Position numbers and translations under genes: made by a program. The notes below the pieces were generated by a model. The model had not been told where the DNA came from. It searched no databases and saw only the letters and a list, made by a program, of their open reading frames with translations. 64,000 nucleotides of DNA from Clostridiales bacterium (GTDB lineage: Bacteria; Bacillota; Clostridia; Oscillospirales; Oscillospiraceae). Positions 17,759 through 26,784 of this stretch are shown here, piece after piece. The number at the start of each line of letters is the position of its first letter. The first letter of the stretch is position 1. Where the stretch lies: contig JAAYBD010000012.1 in NCBI GenBank assembly GCA_012719035.1, positions 1 through 64,000 on the forward strand. Direction: 5' to 3'.

Positions 17759-18247
17759 CTAAAGCTTTTTTATATCCGGCAAAGAATCATCGCTTTTTAT
17801 CCAGTCCGATACGAAAATAACGTCGATCCCGTTTTCCTTGCCGCGGGACACCACCTTTTCGATACCGGCATTCAGAATAAATCTGCGGCAGAGAGAACAG
17901 GATTCCGCGGAAATCAGCTCTCCCGTTTTTGCATCCCGACCGACGAGATACAGGGTCGAACCCAACATATCACGCCTTGAGCAGGATATTATTGCGTTTT
18001 GTTCAGCGTGGACGCTTCTGCAAAGCTCATAGCGTTCACCGCTGGGAATGTTTAGATGCTCACGAGTGCAAAAACCCAGATCACAGCAGTTTTCACGTCC
18101 TCTCGGTGCGCCGTTGTAGCCCGTTGAAAGGATTTCGTCCGCTTTTACGATTATTGCGCCGTATTTTCTCCTAAGGCAGGTAGAACGGTTAAGTACCGAG
18201 TCTGCGATGCTGAGATAATAGTCGTCCTTGCTTGTTCGCTTGTCCAT
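17759..18247 (-). CDS. dCMP deaminase family protein (ComEB-like)
   Basis: Zinc-dependent deaminase converting dCMP to dUMP. The 162-residue protein has the zinc ligand and catalytic glutamate in HAEQNAI and the two cysteines in SCSLCRRFILNAG. The usual Pro before the first cysteine is Ser here. YGAIIVKADEILSTGYNGAPRG is the substrate-side motif shared with ComEB. It starts at 18247 behind GGAG. Other genes of this small minus-strand group concern the cell wall, so the link is probably only positional. Confidence 0.9.
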   Translation of the reverse strand: MDKRTSKDDYYLSIADSVLNRSTCLRRKYGAIIVKADEILSTGYNGAPRGRENCCDLGFCTREHLNIPSGERYELCRSVHAEQNAIISCSRRDMLGSTLYLVGRDAKTGELISAESCSLCRRFILNAGIEKVVSRGKENGIDVIFVSDWIKSDDSLPDIKKL

Positions 18248-18296
18248 ATTTGCTCCTCCAAATCAAATGCGATGCCCTTTTTAATCGGATGTTTTA

Positions 18297-20597
18297 TCAG
18301 TACACCACAACTGTTGTCCCCGAGGGGATGTTTTCATATATATATCTAACATCTTCGTCATACATGCGCACGCAGCCGTGGCTTATCGGATAACCGATGG
18401 ATGGATCGGACAGTCTTGTTGTTCCGGGGTGATAAAGCCGAGAGTGGAAAGCATAACCTGTGCCCTGCCGGAAGCCGACTACCGGCTTTACCGTATAGGT
18501 GGAGGTGTTCCAGCCGGACGCAAGCTTATAAGTTGTTGTCCAAGTACCTACGGGTGTGCCGCTTCCTTGAGCGCCTGTGCCTACTATGCAGCTGTAGCAG
18601 AGCTCCCAATCTCCCTTGCTGCCTTTGAAAATGTTCACTCTCTGCATTGAGAGGTTGACCCAGATCAGATATTCTGTATGGCTTGAATAGCCCTTTGCAT
18701 TGACCCAAATTTCCTTTTCATAATCCTCATAGTCGTGCTCCTGCGCCCATTTGAGGGTATAATTTCCTCTATAGCCGAGGGTTACAAGCTGCAGTACACG
18801 GTCTACATCCGCCGCACCGCTGTTGTCTGTGACGCTTTCTGCCGCTACTTTCACTGTGCAGCCGGAAGCATTTATAGTGAGGAGTTTGACTTTACCGCTT
18901 CCGGAAAGGGTGTTTTTTCTTCCGTCAAGCGTTACGCTGTGAGCCGTACCGTCAATGTTTATGGAATTGTTTTTGCCGGAAACCTTAGCCGCTCCTATTT
19001 CACAGCCCTCAAATAGCGTAAACGCGTTGTCAGAGCCGGGAATGTCAAGGATTGCCGCGCTGCCCGAACCGCCTTTGCCGACGGTATTATATTTTCCGGA
19101 AACGCTGAGGGAGGACATATTCCCGCATGACAGCGTAATCCAGTTCGCATCGCCGGAGACAGAAGCCGTACCTATACCGCCGCCGATGCCTTTTTCGGCA
19201 TTGCCGGACGAGTTTTCTTTATCAGCGGAATTTTCTTCATTGGCAGACTTTATAAGGATATATTTTAGGCTTATAAGGTTCTCATTGCCTGTGATTTTAA
19301 GATCAGTGACCTCCGAAAAAAAGCTAATATTGAGATTGGCTTTTGCCCCCGATATATCCAGAACTGAAATACCTGCGAATTCAGATGATATTTTGTTGCC
19401 GGTGCCGCCAGCGGTTATTTTTGGCGTGCCTGATGAGACATTGAAAGACAGTGTGTTCGATTTGCCCGCAATTTCAATTGCATCGCAGGCTGAAATGCCT
19501 GATGAACTGCCTTCTTTCATTGAAATGCTGTTGTTTTCCCCGGTTATTTTCAGGCGTGACAGCGAAACGTCCTGCGAAAGCGTTACTATATTGTTATTTC
19601 CGGAAATAATGAGATAATCGTGTCTTCCTGATATGCCTGCGGAAATGCCGTTTCCCGTTATCTCTACAGCATTCGCGTCCGAGCCTATATCGGCGTTTGT
19701 ACAGGATTCAAGGCGCAGCATGCCCATTTCGGCATTGCCGTTACTGTCGAGCGAAAGGCTGCCGTTACCGACATTGACGATAAGACGTGAAATATTGGAG
19801 CTGCCATATATATTAAAATTTGAAAGCTTGTGGCTTCTCAGCGTGACCGAATCTGCCGTAAGACCCGAAAGGGTAATGTTCTCCGCGGAGCAGTCAAACC
19901 AAAGTTTTCCTGTCTTGATGTAGCTAAGTGTTCCTCCGCCTTTCAGGACGCTGCCACCCTCTGCGGCGGGTGTTAATGCATCAGGGGAGATATAGTTTTC
20001 GGCAATACGGTAGAGGACGGTCAAAAATTCCGAGCGGCTTATTTTTCCGTTTACGTTCAAAGAACCGTCAAAGCCCTGAATGAGCTTTTCAGAAACAAGA
20101 GCGGCCATTGCACCCTTGTTTTTAGCCGATATGTTGGATGCATCCGAAAAAGAATTCAGAACGGAATAGTCGGGATCCGCAGGAATGAGACAAAATGCCT
20201 TAGCTGTCATTGAAAGTGCATCCTGACGCCTCATTGGAGCATCAAGGCTGCCTGTTTGGGCTGAAATCAGACCCAAACCAAGCGCCTTTCCGGCGGACTC
20301 GGCGTACCAGACATCGGACGGTATGCCAAGTTCTGATATGTCTGCGGTTTCTTTTACACCGAGAACGCGGCAGAGGATGGTTATCATTTGGGCGGTGGTT
20401 ATCGGAGCATCTGGAGCGACGGTGCTCTCGTCTAAACCTGTAATAAGACCGTCATCAAACCCCCTGCGCACAGTTTTTTCCGCCCAGTGTCCGCTTATGT
20501 CCGTAAAGTCTTCCCATTCTACAGCATAAACTTCGCTGGAAAGAAAGAATATAAGTATTACGGTGAATAATGCATTAAAAAGTCTTTTTGGTTTCAT
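18297..20597 (-). CDS. SLH-domain L,D-transpeptidase with long beta-helix-like repeat region
   Basis: A 766-residue secreted envelope enzyme. After a signal peptide come SLH domains (about 28-205; starts FTDISGHWAEKTV) that bind wall polymers. Next is a region of about 400 residues with short repeats of the type I(S/T)G-x-NN-x-(I/V) (about 220-610), predicted to form a beta-helix. The C-terminal YkuD domain has the catalytic motif ISHGCVRM (about 735-745), expected to make 3-3 cross-links or attach proteins. I chose ATG 20597 with GGAG seven bases upstream. The repeat region is unusual between these two domain types. Confidence 0.88.
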   Translation of the reverse strand: MKPKRLFNALFTVILIFFLSSEVYAVEWEDFTDISGHWAEKTVRRGFDDGLITGLDESTVAPDAPITTAQMITILCRVLGVKETADISELGIPSDVWYAESAGKALGLGLISAQTGSLDAPMRRQDALSMTAKAFCLIPADPDYSVLNSFSDASNISAKNKGAMAALVSEKLIQGFDGSLNVNGKISRSEFLTVLYRIAENYISPDALTPAAEGGSVLKGGGTLSYIKTGKLWFDCSAENITLSGLTADSVTLRSHKLSNFNIYGSSNISRLIVNVGNGSLSLDSNGNAEMGMLRLESCTNADIGSDANAVEITGNGISAGISGRHDYLIISGNNNIVTLSQDVSLSRLKITGENNSISMKEGSSSGISACDAIEIAGKSNTLSFNVSSGTPKITAGGTGNKISSEFAGISVLDISGAKANLNISFFSEVTDLKITGNENLISLKYILIKSANEENSADKENSSGNAEKGIGGGIGTASVSGDANWITLSCGNMSSLSVSGKYNTVGKGGSGSAAILDIPGSDNAFTLFEGCEIGAAKVSGKNNSINIDGTAHSVTLDGRKNTLSGSGKVKLLTINASGCTVKVAAESVTDNSGAADVDRVLQLVTLGYRGNYTLKWAQEHDYEDYEKEIWVNAKGYSSHTEYLIWVNLSMQRVNIFKGSKGDWELCYSCIVGTGAQGSGTPVGTWTTTYKLASGWNTSTYTVKPVVGFRQGTGYAFHSRLYHPGTTRLSDPSIGYPISHGCVRMYDEDVRYIYENIPSGTTVVVY

Positions 20598-20720
20598 TCT
20601 ACAGCTCCAATAACGAATTAATCTTTGCAATTGCTAGTTTATAGTATTATAATGATGTTCCCAAAGTCAACAACAAAACTGAAATAATTTACAAACTTAC
20701 GGCGAAAAGGGGAACTGTTC

Positions 20721-21350
20721 TTGAAGCGGAATTATCAGCTTGACACGGATGACATAATAAGGTCGCTTTGCGGAGAGAGAAAAAAGCTGCTTTTGCAATG
20801 CTGCTGCGGTCCATGCAGCAGTTACGTTCTCGAATACCTTACAAAGTATTTTGATGTCACCGTACTTTATTATAATCCCAATATCCAGCCGGAAAATGAG
20901 TATGATAAGCGCCTTTTTTGGATGAGAGATGTGGTTTTGCGATATCCCGGTACTGTGAAATTTATGGAGTGCGGATATCGCGGAGAGGACTTTACTACCA
21001 TGTCAAAGGGGCTGGAAAAAGAGCCCGAGGGCGGGGCAAGGTGTACGGAATGCTTCAGGCTGCGCCTGCGTGAAACAGCGAGACTTGCCAAAGAGGGCGG
21101 CTTTGATTACTTTTGCACTACGCTGTCGGTAAGTCCGCACAAGGATGAAAAGCGGCTTAATGATATCGGGTTTGAACTGGAAAAAGAATTCGGGGTCAGG
21201 TGGCTGCCTTCCGATTTTAAAAAGCGTGAGGGATATAAACGGTCGACTGAGCTTGCGCGGGAATACGGGCTTTACCGTCAGGAATACTGCGGCTGCCTTT
21301 TCAGCCGCAGGGAGACAAAAGGCGCGGAAGAGAAGGAAAATGCCGAATGA
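20721..21350 (+). CDS. queH: Epoxyqueuosine reductase QueH
   Basis: Iron-sulfur enzyme that reduces epoxyqueuosine to queuosine in tRNA, a non-homologous replacement for QueG. The 209-residue protein has the family cysteines in LLLQCCCGPCSSYVLE, RCTECFRLRL and QEYCGCLFSRRE, plus YYNPNIQPENEY. It starts with TTG 20721 behind AAAAGGGGA (20705-20713). The next gene encodes a QueT-type transporter, which fits a queuosine salvage unit. No preQ1 riboswitch is recognisable upstream of either gene. Confidence 0.93.
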   Translation: MKRNYQLDTDDIIRSLCGERKKLLLQCCCGPCSSYVLEYLTKYFDVTVLYYNPNIQPENEYDKRLFWMRDVVLRYPGTVKFMECGYRGEDFTTMSKGLEKEPEGGARCTECFRLRLRETARLAKEGGFDYFCTTLSVSPHKDEKRLNDIGFELEKEFGVRWLPSDFKKREGYKRSTELAREYGLYRQEYCGCLFSRRETKGAEEKENAE

Positions 21351-21401
21351 AATCATCAGAGGCCACCGCATCTTAAATTTGGGAACGAAAGGTATTGAAA
21401 T

Positions 21402-21932
21402 ATGAATCCAAGCATAAGAAAACTTACTACGGTAGCCGTAATAGGCGCTTTATATGCGGCTTTGACAATCGTGAACCCATTTGCTTACGGCCCGGTTCAG
21501 TTTCGCGTTTCGGAACTGCTGTGTATTCTGCCGTTTTTCTTTCCGGCATCGGCAGCCGGACTGGCTGTCGGATGCCTCATTGCCAACATCATTGGTCCTT
21601 ACGGGATCGTAGATATTGTGTTTGGCTCCCTTGCCACACTTCTTGCGGGATTATGTACTGCCGGAATAGGCATACGTGCCAGAAAAAACAAAAATACCGG
21701 CTGGGGAGTCTGTGCAGCCGCCTGCGCAATGCCTGTGTTATTTAATGCACCTATTATCGGAGCCGTTATTGCCTATACATCGGCAGAATATGAATTCTGG
21801 AAAGGGTTCGTGATATACGGTGTGCAGATTGGTCTTGAAGAGACCGCTGTTATGTTTGTATTAGGTCTTCCGCTGATGAAATATATCCTGAAAAATGAGG
21901 CTTTGACCGAATTTTTTGAAAAGGCGGGATAA
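21402..21932 (+). CDS. queT: QueT family queuosine-precursor transporter
   Basis: A 176-residue integral membrane protein with about five or six helices and the QueT-family segments NPFAYGPVQFRVSELLCILPFF and GPYGIVDIVFGSLATLLAG. QueT proteins are S components of ECF transporters for queuine or preQ1-type precursors. The adjacent queH supports that role. The 51-base gap to queH suggests co-transcription. Confidence 0.88.
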   Translation: MNPSIRKLTTVAVIGALYAALTIVNPFAYGPVQFRVSELLCILPFFFPASAAGLAVGCLIANIIGPYGIVDIVFGSLATLLAGLCTAGIGIRARKNKNTGWGVCAAACAMPVLFNAPIIGAVIAYTSAEYEFWKGFVIYGVQIGLEETAVMFVLGLPLMKYILKNEALTEFFEKAG

Positions 21933-21950
21933 TCCTGCCGGGAAAGAGCG

Positions 21951-21968
21951 TTTGCGTATATACGCAAA
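21951..21968 (+). repeat. Perfect 18-bp palindrome upstream of the rpmH promoter
   Basis: TTTGCGTAT followed directly by ATACGCAAA makes a perfect 18-bp palindrome, seven bases upstream of a consensus -35. It lies 18 bases after the queT stop and has no T-run, so it is a better candidate for a protein-binding site than for a terminator. The binding protein is unknown. Confidence 0.6.
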
Positions 21969-21974
21969 TTCCTG

Positions 21975-22004
21975 TTGACACATCATTCTCGGATACTGTA
22001 TAAT
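21975..22004 (+). promoter_or_regulatory. Consensus sigma-A promoter for the rpmH-rnpA cluster
   Basis: A perfect -35 TTGACA (21975-21980) and a perfect -10 TATAAT (21999-22004) are spaced by 18 bases. The promoter lies about 210 bases before the rpmH start, giving a long leader. A strong promoter is expected for a ribosomal protein gene. I see no DnaA-box cluster in the gap, so it does not look like oriC. Confidence 0.85.
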
Positions 22005-22214
22005 AACTTAGTTTTCTGACTATCATTTTGCTGTAACTAAAGGTCTGCATCCAAGACCGGCATATGATGATATATGTCAGGATTTTAATAATTTATTTAA
22101 TTTGTCAACTACTGCGGCTGTTCGCTGTTATTTTGCGGTGGCTTATTTAAAAGTCTGCAAAGCGAGGACAATGCCGTTGTTGAGTACCATATTACGAAAG
22201 GAAGGTGTACGACA

Positions 22215-22349
22215 ATGGTTCGTACGTATCAGCCCAAAAAACGTCATCGCCAGAAAGAGCACGGCTTCCGCAAGAGAATGGCTACAAAAAGTGGCCGCAA
22301 GGTTCTTGCCCGCCGCAGAGCCAAGGGCAGATCAAAGCTCTCATATTAA
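22215..22349 (+). CDS. rpmH: 50S ribosomal protein L34
   Basis: A 44-residue, highly basic ribosomal protein. It begins [18 protein letters not shown] and ends KGRSKLSY, and it contains [19 protein letters not shown], the invariant L34 pattern. GGAAGGTG (22199-22206) precedes the ATG. It is the first gene of the conserved rpmH-rnpA-yidD-yidC-jag cluster. Confidence 0.97.
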   Translation: MVRTYQPKKRHRQKEHGFRKRMATKSGRKVLARRRAKGRSKLSY

Positions 22350-22427
22350 TTGTGATTAAGTCAGACAGCGCTTTTTCGGCGAACGGCTTAAAAGCAGCGG
22401 TTTTCTCCGCGTAATACCGGGTTTTTA

Positions 22428-22448
22428 GGGCGGATTCATCCGCCCTTT
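22428..22448 (+). terminator. Hairpin between rpmH and rnpA
   Basis: GGGCGGAT (22428-22435) and ATCCGCCC (22438-22445) form a perfect 8-bp stem followed only by TTTAGG. The weak T-run suggests a processing site or partial terminator that lowers rnpA expression relative to rpmH. Confidence 0.5.
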
Positions 22449-22491
22449 AGGTGTTTACTCATTTGACGTCCTGACGAAAGGATTGTGTGGT

Positions 22492-22854
22492 TTGGAATTT
22501 TCCGTTTCAATGAAGAAGAATCATGAGTTTCGCCGCCTGTATGATAAGGGAAAAAGCGTTGCAACGCCTTCTCTGGTCATTTACTTCCGCAGGACGAATC
22601 GGGACTTCAATCAAATCGGCATAACGGTCAGCACAAAAATCGGAAACGCCGTTTGCCGCAATCGGGTCCGCAGGCGTATAAGGGAAATATACCGCCTTAA
22701 TGAATCAAGCCTGCAGAAGGGACTTGATATAGTGGTCGTTGCCCGAATGAAAAGCCGCTATGTAAGCTATGCTGAACTTGAAAAGGATTATCTATTCGCA
22801 TGCTCACGCCTGGGGATATTGTCTGGCGCGCCAAAAAGCGGTGGCAAATCATGA
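22492..22854 (+). CDS. rnpA: Ribonuclease P protein component
   Basis: Protein subunit of RNase P, which matures the 5' ends of tRNAs. The 120-residue basic protein has the RNR motif region [18 protein letters not shown] and the N-terminal [20 protein letters not shown] chose TTG 22492, which gives the family start (M)[12 protein letters not shown] and sits about nine bases after GAAAGGA. A TTG at 22483 touches the site. It overlaps yidD by ATGA. Confidence 0.95.
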   Translation: MEFSVSMKKNHEFRRLYDKGKSVATPSLVIYFRRTNRDFNQIGITVSTKIGNAVCRNRVRRRIREIYRLNESSLQKGLDIVVVARMKSRYVSYAELEKDYLFACSRLGILSGAPKSGGKS

Positions 22855-23069
22855 AAAAAATATTGATAGCTCTTGTGAAAGCTTACCAAAGGCACATTTC
22901 TCCGCTTACAAAGCCATGCTGCAGGTTTGTTCCAACCTGTTCTCAATATGCTTTGGAAGCTCTTGAAAAATACGGCGCAGCCAAAGGCTCGTGGCTTGCC
23001 GTAAAGCGTATCTCAAAGTGTCACCCCTTCCACAAAGGTGAACATGATTTTTACGACCCGGTTCCTTAA
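22851..23069 (+). CDS. yidD: Membrane protein insertion efficiency factor YidD
   Basis: A 72-residue protein that helps YidC insert membrane proteins. It has an N-terminal amphipathic helix and the family signature [22 protein letters not shown], followed by [17 protein letters not shown]. The start codon overlaps the rnpA stop (ATGA). It is located between rnpA and yidC as in most bacteria. Confidence 0.95.
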   Translation: MKKILIALVKAYQRHISPLTKPCCRFVPTCSQYALEALEKYGAAKGSWLAVKRISKCHPFHKGEHDFYDPVP

Positions 23070-23096
23070 CCGGGAATACCTGACAGGAGAAGCCTG

Positions 23097-24413
23097 ATGT
23101 CATTTAATGATATTATAACCTACCCTTTTTCACTGCTCTTGCTGGCTCTTTACAACCTGACGTCAAACTATGGACTTGCAGTCATACTCTTTGCCGTTGT
23201 TATAAAGGTTATTCTTTTGCCTTTCCAGATGAAGAGCAAGCGCAGCATGATGCGCACTACCCGACTGAATCCTATCCTGAAAGAGCTCGAAAAGAAACAT
23301 GAGGGCAATAAGCAGAAATATCAGGAGGAAGTTGCAAAGCTGTACAAAGAGGAAAAGATCAATCCTATGTCGGGATGTCTTTGGACTCTTATTCCATTTC
23401 CTATCCTTATTGCGCTTTACAGCGTTATCCGTCAGCCGTTTACGCGCCTTATGCGCTTAACCGAAGATCAGGTAACTACAATAACGAACAGGCTTGTGGA
23501 TATGGCAGCCTATGAGCTTCCAGCAAGATCCGATGCATATCACGAGATAACTCTTGCCAATCTCGTCCATGATAACTTTGATGCCTTTAAGGATATCTCC
23601 TCAAAGCTTGTTGATATTGACTTCAACTTTTTGGGGATGAATCTCGGCTTGCGCCCGCAGTGGAATTTTTTCGCTAACGTGGATTGGAGCAACTCGGCAG
23701 ACTGGGCTCCGGCACTGGGACTTTTCCTTATTCCCATTATTTCAGGACTCCTTGCTTATCTTTCGATGAAGGTAAGCAACGCAACAAATCCTTCGGTTGC
23801 ACAACAGCAGGGCTCCATGAAGGGTATGATGATGGTTATGCCCCTTTTCTCCATATATATCGGATTTATCATGCCTGCCGCGTTAGGTATTTACTGGATT
23901 GCGAACAGTGTTCTGGCAAGTGTTCAGGATACGATATTGAATCGCTATTACACTAAAATTCTCGACAAAGAGGACGCTGAACGCAGAGAAAAAATGCATC
24001 TGCGTGAAGCGGAGCTTGAGAGGAAGCGTCTGGAAACAGAGAAACTTCGCGAGATTGGTGCCACCGAGAGAAACAAAAACACAAGCAAGAAGAAAATCCA
24101 GTCTGTACAGAAGGCTCAAAACGAAGAAAGACTTGCAGCCGAGCGGGCAAAGGAAAAAGAGCGCCGCCGCGCAGAGCTTGGGATTTCGGACGATACGCCC
24201 GCTTCGCAGGTCGGCAACCGCCGGTATGCAAGGGGCAGAGCCTATGTTGAGGACCGCTTCACAAATCCCGAAGGTGCCGAGGAGGCCACAAAGGCGGCAT
24301 CCGCATTTTCTGACATAGATGAGGCTGTTGACAAAGATTTTTCCGAAACAGCGGATGTCGATTCGGGCAGCACAGACGCCAGTGCAGGCAATGATGCTGA
24401 AAACGAAGCATAA
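23097..24413 (+). CDS. yidC: Membrane protein insertase YidC/Oxa1
   Basis: A 438-residue insertase. The core has about five membrane helices, the cytoplasmic coiled hairpin after the first core helix (KRSMMRTTRLNPILKELEKKHEGNKQK), and the conserved NPMSGCLWTLIPFPI. A charged tail of about 140 residues rich in Glu, Lys and Arg follows the last helix and probably contacts ribosomes. There is no lipobox, unlike Bacillus SpoIIIJ. Good site AGGAGA before the ATG. Confidence 0.95.
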   Translation: MSFNDIITYPFSLLLLALYNLTSNYGLAVILFAVVIKVILLPFQMKSKRSMMRTTRLNPILKELEKKHEGNKQKYQEEVAKLYKEEKINPMSGCLWTLIPFPILIALYSVIRQPFTRLMRLTEDQVTTITNRLVDMAAYELPARSDAYHEITLANLVHDNFDAFKDISSKLVDIDFNFLGMNLGLRPQWNFFANVDWSNSADWAPALGLFLIPIISGLLAYLSMKVSNATNPSVAQQQGSMKGMMMVMPLFSIYIGFIMPAALGIYWIANSVLASVQDTILNRYYTKILDKEDAERREKMHLREAELERKRLETEKLREIGATERNKNTSKKKIQSVQKAQNEERLAAERAKEKERRRAELGISDDTPASQVGNRRYARGRAYVEDRFTNPEGAEEATKAASAFSDIDEAVDKDFSETADVDSGSTDASAGNDAENEA

Positions 24414-24453
24414 GTGTCCTTATAAAAGATTATTATACTATGGGAGATAAGTA

Positions 24454-25113
24454 ATGCAGAATTCAATTGAAGTGACGGGCAGAACTGAAGAAGAAGCTAT
24501 CGCATCTGCCCTTCGTCAGCTAAACCTTCAAAGAGACGAGGTCTCTATCGAAATCATAGAACGCGCGAAAAGCGGCTTTTTGAGAATCGGTGCCTCTCCC
24601 GCCGTAATCAGGGTCATATATGAAGTTCCCGACAAACCTTCCAAGGATAGTGCCGAGGAAAGAACAAGGTGCTTTCTTGAGGGTCTGCTTACCCGCATGG
24701 GAACACAAGCCAACATTGATATAAGCGTTAAGGACGATGGCTCCATCTCCGTCGAACTCAGCGGAGAAGGTATGGGTGCCATCATAGGCCGTCGCGGCGA
24801 GACTCTGGATGCTATCCAGCACCTCACAAATTATGCCGTGAACCGCGGAGCGGAGAACAGAACGCATATAAGCATCGATGCTGAAAACTACCGAAGCAAG
24901 CGTGAAGAATCTCTTGTGCGCCTTGCGGAGAAAATGGCTGCTAAAGCATTGAAGTATCACAGGAGCATGGCCCTTGAACCTATGAACTCTTATGAGCGCC
25001 ATGTAATCCATACAGCTCTGCAGAACTATGAGGGGGTCACTACTTGCTCAACGGGGGTAGAGCCGAACCGCAGAGTCGTCATTTCCTGCGACAAAAGCAA
25101 GCCCCAGGTCTAA
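24454..25113 (+). CDS. jag: Jag/KhpB RNA-binding protein
   Basis: A 219-residue RNA-binding protein with three parts: a Jag N-terminal domain (1-50), a KH domain with GMGAIIGRRGETLDAIQHL (about 105-125), and an R3H domain with SYERHVIHTALQNYEGVTTCSTG (about 175-200). The family (also called KhpB or EloR) partners KhpA and affects cell elongation. It follows yidC as usual. mnmE, which often comes next, is replaced here by an acyl carrier protein gene. Confidence 0.95.
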   Translation: MQNSIEVTGRTEEEAIASALRQLNLQRDEVSIEIIERAKSGFLRIGASPAVIRVIYEVPDKPSKDSAEERTRCFLEGLLTRMGTQANIDISVKDDGSISVELSGEGMGAIIGRRGETLDAIQHLTNYAVNRGAENRTHISIDAENYRSKREESLVRLAEKMAAKALKYHRSMALEPMNSYERHVIHTALQNYEGVTTCSTGVEPNRRVVISCDKSKPQV

Positions 25114-25161
25114 TATTGAAAATCTGAGAGCAGAGGTGAGGGGCGGTTTGTCCGCCGAAAA

Positions 25162-25416
25162 GTGGGAGAAAATATATCAATCTTTGAAACGGTACGCAAT
25201 GTACTGGCAAGACAGCTTGAATTGAACCCCGACTCAATAACAAGGGATACGAGAATCTTGGATGATCTTGGAGCAGATTCCCTTGATGTTGTTGAGCTTA
25301 TAATGACTCTTGAAGAGCGTTATAACATTATTATTACAAACGATAATGCAAGCGAACTTTTAACTGTCGGGCAGATTGTTGATTTTATCGAGAAATATCT
25401 CGGTAAGTGCTTCTGA
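25162..25416 (+). CDS. acpP: Acyl carrier protein
   Basis: An 84-residue acidic carrier of fatty-acyl chains. The phosphopantetheine serine is in LDDLGADSLDVVEL. The start is the GTG at 25162; its ribosome site is poor, with GAGGTGAGGGG about 20 bases upstream and a small GGCGG/CCGCC hairpin in between, so the true start is uncertain. No other fatty-acid genes are adjacent. A phosphopantetheinyl transferase that could charge it lies at 35.4 kb. Confidence 0.88.
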   Translation: MGENISIFETVRNVLARQLELNPDSITRDTRILDDLGADSLDVVELIMTLEERYNIIITNDNASELLTVGQIVDFIEKYLGKCF

Positions 25417-25443
25417 TTGATTAGGGCAGCATTGTCCTATAAT

Positions 25444-25484
25444 AAAAGGGACAGGCGAGCCATTTGGCCGTCTGTCCCTTTTTA
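25444..25484 (+). terminator. Bidirectional terminator between acpP and the lipase-like gene
   Basis: AAAAGGGACAG(G)CG pairs with CG(T)CTGTCCCTTTT across an AGCCATTTGGC loop and is flanked by A-runs and T-runs on both sides. It serves the convergent acpP (+) and DUF2974-like (-) genes. Confidence 0.85.
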
Positions 25485-26609
25485 TTAATTTAATGCGATT
25501 TGCGGAATGGGGTTTCTTTTGTTTCTTCGGAGGTTGTGCAGCATTATAACGCCGAAATCCCGCATAAGCTCCATAATAAACTTTTTCATTTCGGGATCGG
25601 TTTCCCTTATAGCTGAGAAAATAGCAGAAAAATTGCGTTTCCATTCCAGCGTTATATCAGAAAATGTCTCTGCGTTTCCCGCATCAAGAACATCAAAAAG
25701 GATATCAACAAATTTTTCGCGCTTTTCGTCTGAAAGTGAGTTTACCCATTCCCTTATGGTACGGTTAAGATACTGGGCGCCGTCAGATACTTCTTCTGCA
25801 GTAACAAAGCTGCCGCCCGAAATTTTCCATGAGAACGGGTCGTGCTGCATGACACCTATGCGGGTACTTTCAACTACTGTATATTTTTTATGACCTTCAA
25901 GAAGCATTCCTATTATTGATGACTGGGGGATCGTTTTTTGGATCTTCGATTCAATACGTTTGTATCCTTCGCTGTTAAGGACGCCATCCCTGAAGCCCGG
26001 CCCGTCATGGTCGTATATCTGTATGATTCTGTTCTGTATTGACTGAGGAGCTGAAAGCGCGGAATATACCGCAAGGTTTCCGCCTTTTGAATGCCCGCCG
26101 GTCATTAGCTTTCCGGGAAGACGTTTTGAGACCTCAAGAAGATATTCGCTTGCACGAATCTGGGATGGAACAGGATAGGTGAAAGCCATATTCAAATCTT
26201 CCTTCCATCCGATAAGAGTGCTGTCTGTCCCACGGAAAGCTATATATGAGCTTTTATCGGGTAAAATATAGGTCAAGGCTGAGAATTGCTTTTCTTCGTC
26301 AGGGTCAAACTCGCTGACATAAAAGGTCATCTTTATATCTCTGAACCGGGGATTTGAAGCGAGCGCAAAGAGCAGTTTTCGAGTACTCACCGAATCGCGC
26401 ACCTCATGAAACATCGTGTCAAAATGCTCTGCCATGAGGGAGTCCGCTATTCTTACAGTTTCCGTAGTTGCGGACATACCGGGAACGACCCCGTCAAAAT
26501 GTATATAGGCAAGCTGCGATAATATTAGACTGTCCACAGGGCCAAACGGCTTTTCCTGCATTGAGCGGAATTCCGTTTCTGCATAATCTATTATGCTTTT
26601 CGTTGTCAT
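25485..26609 (-). CDS. DUF2974/Mbeg1-like alpha/beta hydrolase
   Basis: A 374-residue protein of the Mbeg1-like (DUF2974) group of lipase-fold proteins. The nucleophile elbow is TGGHSKGGNLAVYSAL, with Ser flanked by Gly-His-Ser-Lys-Gly, and the oxyanion segment is YIAFRGTDSTLIGWKEDL. No signal peptide is present, so it is probably cytosolic. The start (ATG 26609 or GTG 26612) is unusually near a strong GGGAGGTGATG site. Substrate unknown. Convergent with acpP. Confidence 0.85.
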   Translation of the reverse strand: MTTKSIIDYAETEFRSMQEKPFGPVDSLILSQLAYIHFDGVVPGMSATTETVRIADSLMAEHFDTMFHEVRDSVSTRKLLFALASNPRFRDIKMTFYVSEFDPDEEKQFSALTYILPDKSSYIAFRGTDSTLIGWKEDLNMAFTYPVPSQIRASEYLLEVSKRLPGKLMTGGHSKGGNLAVYSALSAPQSIQNRIIQIYDHDGPGFRDGVLNSEGYKRIESKIQKTIPQSSIIGMLLEGHKKYTVVESTRIGVMQHDPFSWKISGGSFVTAEEVSDGAQYLNRTIREWVNSLSDEKREKFVDILFDVLDAGNAETFSDITLEWKRNFSAIFSAIRETDPEMKKFIMELMRDFGVIMLHNLRRNKRNPIPQIALN

Positions 26610-26784
26610 CACCTCCCTTGAAGCTGCATTTATTTTAATATAGCGCTTAACGTGATGTCAAGCAATGCATAGCGGGTGTCCCGTATTTTTCCTTGACGAA
26701 TACGGATAATAAAGGTAAAATATAAAGTAGCGCTATAAGCAGGCTTTTCCTGCGGCACAGTATTTTATACAGGGAGGCTCCGAC

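Noticed and set aside
21933..22214. Possible oriC next to rpmH
   Set aside because: rpmH is often close to dnaA and oriC, but there is no dnaA gene and no DnaA-box cluster here; queT is upstream.
22102..22414. Two open frames across the rpmH region
   Set aside because: They are other-frame shadows; the real gene is the 44-codon rpmH at 22215-22349.
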